A DNA stretch of 38,306 nt from Candidatus Binataceae bacterium (lineage in GTDB: Bacteria; Desulfobacterota; Binatia; Binatales; Binataceae), in assembly GCA_030038355.1 (NCBI GenBank), contig JASHPB010000165.1:1-38306 (forward strand). Reading direction: 5' to 3'. Shown in pieces: positions 34,904 through 38,306 of the stretch. A model generated the notes under the pieces. That model searched no databases, was not told the DNA's origin, and worked only from the letters and a program-made list of their open reading frames with translations. Positions within the stretch are counted from its first letter, which is position 1. Each line of letters begins with the position of its first letter. The position numbers and the translations under genes are program-made.

Positions 34904-37861
34904 ATGGCACGGACCGCTCTCGCCTCCGACCTCGCCGCGCTGGCCGATCGCTTCAAGGGCGCGATCGGGAACCGGCGCGTGGCGGATCGCATGCTGTCTG
35001 CGATCGCGGCAGTCGCGCCCGACGAACGCCTCGCCCTCGCGTTTTCCCTGAGGCTCGCCGGCGATTTCCCGGAAGATCTCCGAGCAATCCTTGCCGACCG
35101 CGCGGCAACAACTGATTTGGCGTTCTGCCTCGGCTCTTCTGAACTAATCGGAACCGAGTTGCTCTCTTTCGGCGCCGCCTGGAAAGCCGAGTTCGAGCGC
35201 ACGCGCGGCGAGTCACGCGATTCGCTGATCGCGTCGATCAGATTCGAGCAGCGCGACTTCTCCGATCGACGCGAAGCCGCGTCAGCGCTTGGTGCTTTCA
35301 AGCGTCGCATGTTCCTCAGGATTGCGATTGCCGATTTGCTCGATCGCCTGAGGGTGATGGAAACCGCAAACGCGATGTCCGCGCTCGCCGACGAATGTAT
35401 TCGCGCCGCGCTTGAAATGGCCACGCAAATCTTCGGCGATCGCGCGCGAGCGATGGGCAAGTTTTGCGTGCTGGCGATGGGCAAGCTTGGCGCCGAGGAG
35501 TTGAACCTGAGCTCCGACATCGATCTGATCTACCTGCATGAGGCCACCGCCGATACGGCAGCGCTCGAAGTGGCCGCTCATCTCGCTGGCTTGATCACTG
35601 AACTGCTCGCGGCCGAATCCTTCCGGATCGACATGCGGCTTCGGCCAGGTGGACACGCGGCGCCGCTGATCACGACGGTTGACGGCGCTATCGGCTTCTA
35701 CCAGGGCCTCGGCCAGACGTGGGAACGCGCCGCGCTGCTGCGTGCCCGCCCGGTGGCCGGCACGCTGGAGGTCGGCGAGGAACTGCTGAGCGAGCTCGCA
35801 CCGTTCATCTACCGCCGCTACCTCGATTTCGACACGCTGCGCCAGCTACGCGCGATGAAGCGGCAGATCGAAGCCGAGCTGCGCGATCCAGCGATGGTCG
35901 AGCGCAACATCAAGCTCGGCCGCGGCGGAATCCGCGAACTGGAATTCATCGTGCAGGCGCTCACGCTGATTTATGGCGGCCGCGATCCGAGACTTCGCAC
36001 ACGCAAAACGCTCGATGCTCTCGATCGGCTTGACAGCTTTGGCTACATGCCGGGCGATCGTGCTCGGCGCCTGGCCGAGGCTTACCTCTTCCTCCGTGAT
36101 GTAGAGCACAAGTTGCAAGCCGTGGCGGGATTGCAAACGCACGCATTGCCATCGAACCCTTCGGCGATGCGGGCGCTCGCGGCACGGCTCGGCATCGGCA
36201 AGGATTACGATGCGATCGCGCGTCTGCTCGCACTGCTGAAGCAGCATCGCGATTTCATCGCGACACAGTTCCGCCAGACGCTAGCGGGCGGAGATGAGGA
36301 ATCTCCCACTACCGCCTCTCATCAAGCGCGCGACGCCTGGAACGCTGCGATGACGCCGGCACCTTCCGAACCTCTACTCGCTTCGCTTGGCTTCGATCGC
36401 CCCAGGGAGAGCGCGCAGCATCTGAAGGCCCTCGCCAGCGAGCCTGAGCACGTGCACGCCAGTCCGCGCCGCCGCGAGCTGATCGAAGAACTAGGACCGC
36501 TGCTGCTCGACGAAATCCGAACGCTCCCCGATCCTGACCTCGCGCTGCTGAATCTCTCCGGCTTTATCGCCGCGGTGGGAGCGCGCACCTCGTTCCTCGC
36601 CCTCCTCGAGCAGCATCCCGCGACACGCCGCATCCTGCTGCGTCTCTTTGCTTCAAGCGCGTACCTCTCAACGATCTTCATTCGCCATCCGGATATGCTC
36701 GACACTCTCGTGCGCTCGGATATCGCCCGGCCGCGGCGGACGGCGGACGAACTCACGCGCGAGGTTGGTGAGCTTGTCGCTGCCAGCGCAGACTTCGAGA
36801 GCAAACTCGACGCGTTACGATTGTTCCGGCACCAGGAATTTCTGAGAGTCGCAATCGCTGATCTTGCGGGTGATCTTTCCTTGCGCGAAGTTCAGCAGGA
36901 ATTGACCCTTCTGGCCGCTGCGGTACTCAGCGAATCGCTGGCGATCGCCCGCATCGATGTCGCCTCGCGCTCCGAAATTCCACCATCGCTCCGCATGTGT
37001 GCGATCGCCATGGGCCGGCTCGGCTCGAGTGAGATGTCCTACAATTCCGATCTGGATCTGATCTTCGTTTACGATGATAGCGACGACGCCGTCGGAACAA
37101 GCCGCGTGATTGCGTCGCGGATCGCGCAGAAGCTGATCGCCGTGCTCGAATCGCGCAGTCGCGAAGGCTATGCCTACAAGCTCGACTTGCGGCTCCGACC
37201 TTCCGGCAACGCCGGCCCATTGGTAACTTCGCTCGCCGGTTTTCGCGAGTACCATCGTGAAAGTTCGGCGGTCTGGGAGCGCCAGGCGCTTGTTCGCGCA
37301 CGGGTGGTGGCGGGCGACGCTGAACTCGGCAGCGAGGTCGAGAACGCTCGTGAGGAGTTCGTCTTCGGCCGCAAACTTACCCCGCGCGAGGTGGAGGAAA
37401 TCCACCTGATGCGCATGCGGATGGAACGCGAAATCGGCGCCGAGGACAGGCATCGCCTTAACATCAAGCAGGGCTCTGGCGGCCTGGTCGACGTGGAATT
37501 TCTGACGCAGATGCTGGTGCTACGTTATGGTTGTCGCAACTTGGCGCTGCGGCTTCACGGCACCCAAGAAATGCTCGCGGCGTTGGAATCGGCCCGCATT
37601 GTCAGCGGCGATGATGCCGCTGCGCTGCGCGATGGTTATGCCTTCCTCTCGCTGCTCGAGAACCGCCTGCGCATCGACAGCGATCAGCCGGCGTGGGCGC
37701 TGCCAACCGCACCCGATTCGCTCCGCCCGCTCGCGCGCCGCATGGGATTCGAGCAAGCCGACGGCGCGAACGATATGCTCCGGGAACTTAACGAGCGTCG
37801 CACCGCAATTCGTTCAATCTTCGAGCGCTATTTCACCGCCGAAGAGTCTGCTCACGCCTGA
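34904..37861 (+). CDS. glnE: Glutamine synthetase adenylyltransferase/adenylyl-removase
   Basis: 985 residues, close to the family's 940-1000. It has two nucleotidyltransferase domains: the N-terminal (deadenylylating) motif GKLGAEELNLSSDIDLIYLH near residue 190, and the C-terminal (adenylylating) GRLGSSEMSYNSDLDLIFVYDD near residue 702. RLRPGGHAAPLIT and RLRPSGNAGPLVT repeat in each half, as do GRGGIRELEFIVQ and GSGGLVDVEFLTQ. GlnE switches glutamine synthetase off by AMP on its Tyr, under PII control. The gene is complete and ends 5 bases from the TonB receptor remnant. Confidence 0.96.
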   Translation: MARTALASDLAALADRFKGAIGNRRVADRMLSAIAAVAPDERLALAFSLRLAGDFPEDLRAILADRAATTDLAFCLGSSELIGTELLSFGAAWKAEFERTRGESRDSLIASIRFEQRDFSDRREAASALGAFKRRMFLRIAIADLLDRLRVMETANAMSALADECIRAALEMATQIFGDRARAMGKFCVLAMGKLGAEELNLSSDIDLIYLHEATADTAALEVAAHLAGLITELLAAESFRIDMRLRPGGHAAPLITTVDGAIGFYQGLGQTWERAALLRARPVAGTLEVGEELLSELAPFIYRRYLDFDTLRQLRAMKRQIEAELRDPAMVERNIKLGRGGIRELEFIVQALTLIYGGRDPRLRTRKTLDALDRLDSFGYMPGDRARRLAEAYLFLRDVEHKLQAVAGLQTHALPSNPSAMRALAARLGIGKDYDAIARLLALLKQHRDFIATQFRQTLAGGDEESPTTASHQARDAWNAAMTPAPSEPLLASLGFDRPRESAQHLKALASEPEHVHASPRRRELIEELGPLLLDEIRTLPDPDLALLNLSGFIAAVGARTSFLALLEQHPATRRILLRLFASSAYLSTIFIRHPDMLDTLVRSDIARPRRTADELTREVGELVAASADFESKLDALRLFRHQEFLRVAIADLAGDLSLREVQQELTLLAAAVLSESLAIARIDVASRSEIPPSLRMCAIAMGRLGSSEMSYNSDLDLIFVYDDSDDAVGTSRVIASRIAQKLIAVLESRSREGYAYKLDLRLRPSGNAGPLVTSLAGFREYHRESSAVWERQALVRARVVAGDAELGSEVENAREEFVFGRKLTPREVEEIHLMRMRMEREIGAEDRHRLNIKQGSGGLVDVEFLTQMLVLRYGCRNLALRLHGTQEMLAALESARIVSGDDAAALRDGYAFLSLLENRLRIDSDQPAWALPTAPDSLRPLARRMGFEQADGANDMLRELNERRTAIRSIFERYFTAEESAHA

Positions 37862-37866
37862 CACCA

Positions 37867-38306
37867 TCACTCTGGTTCTAACTTGACGCCGGCCGTGAAC
37901 GTGAGGCTCGGCGCGGGCAAGCCATACGCCTCCGAGTAATGACGATCGAGCAGATTCTGAAACTTGATAAACCCTCCTCGTTGGACACGTGCCACGCCGG
38001 GATGCCCGCCGCAGACGATGCGACCGCATCAACGCGATCGTAGCCCCGATGATTCCGAATCGTCGATGACACCGTGATGTCGTCGCGATCATCGACGAAG
38101 ATAAGCGTACGTCGGCAGTGATTTTTTTCGCGCGGCAGGAACGTCTTTGAGCGCACATACTGTAGCAACGCGGCGGCCGAGTATTTCGGCACTCGCGTCG
38201 GCACGGCGGTCGCGCCAATCGAGTTGGCATGCGTCTTGTCGAGGATAGTTAGGTAGCCACCTAAGCTGAGGCCCTGGATCGGAGTTACGCTCGGCACGAT
38301 TTCGGC
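37867..38306 (-). pseudogene. TonB-dependent receptor C-terminus with frameshifts
   Basis: Only the last part of an outer-membrane barrel is seen; the rest is off the window. The readable sequence includes GLSLGGYLTILDKTHANSIG, RVPKYSAAALLQYVRSKTFLPRE and IFVDDRDDITVSSTIRNHRGYDRVDAV. A run of seven A near 38131 appears to add a base, and the frame is restored within about 20 bases, leaving a scrambled KNHCRRTL where KITADVRL is expected. A further base is missing near 37968: the true end in the next frame is FIKFQNLLDRHYSEAYGLPA then PSLTFTAGVKLEPE, a classic receptor tail ending at 37867. As written the ORF stops at 37878. It could be a pseudogene or an assembly error. Confidence 0.75.

Overview
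The window reads as a piece of a chromosome from a high-G+C, Gram-negative soil or sediment bacterium. Several features support this: a split F1Fo ATP synthase operon preceded by a bactofilin gene, a glnE-type nitrogen regulator, a TonB-dependent receptor, a PadR regulator, and many stand-alone crotonase, CocE, VOC, NTF2-like and F420-type (LLM and PPOX) enzymes. This mix suits former Deltaproteobacteria or Binatota-like lineages; that placement is inferred from gene content only. No rRNA, tRNA, CRISPR array, prophage or transposase was seen.

Layout. 1-811: decayed remnant of a kdp potassium-uptake operon on the minus strand (27-aa membrane ORF, frameshifted kdpF, a kdpA 5' stub joined to the ATPase end of a histidine kinase, then the start of a response regulator). 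1152-2195: DUF1646 cation-transporter-like membrane protein. 2513-5035: alpha-glucan phosphorylase. 5060-7753: chalcone-isomerase-like secreted protein, a small hypothetical, an alpha/beta hydrolase and asd. 7835-10418 (minus strand): 1-Cys peroxiredoxin, enoyl-CoA hydratase, a tiny Lys/Arg-rich protein and a secreted beta-rich protein. 10608-11825: two divergent RRM RNA-binding proteins with structured leaders, then a 57-aa charged protein. 11952-18413: CocE hydrolase, a large inverted-repeat element, then a same-strand run NTF2-like, PPOX-like, eutB, eutC, NTF2-like and VOC. 18414-20864: an intergenic region with a dispersed hairpin repeat and a tandem operator, an LLM oxidoreductase, an autoregulated-looking PadR gene and an F420-type PPOX protein. 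21110-27732: bactofilin, b', b, delta, alpha, gamma, beta and epsilon subunits of ATP synthase. 27767-28531: second crotonase. 28836-34791: small membrane protein, Rieske oxygenase, aroA, a BMP-type lipoprotein, a lytic transglycosylase and a GST. 34904-37861: glnE. 37867-38306: frameshifted C-terminus of a TonB-dependent receptor.

How the genes fit together. The ATP synthase block is the only large complex; its Fo a and c subunits must be encoded elsewhere. asd and aroA are core biosynthesis, and glnE controls glutamine synthetase. eutB/eutC give B12-dependent ethanolamine deamination without microcompartment or reactivase genes nearby. The most distinctive content is the kdp wreck, the repeat elements, the palindromic operators, and the very small basic proteins. 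I did not find a convincing wholly new multi-gene system.
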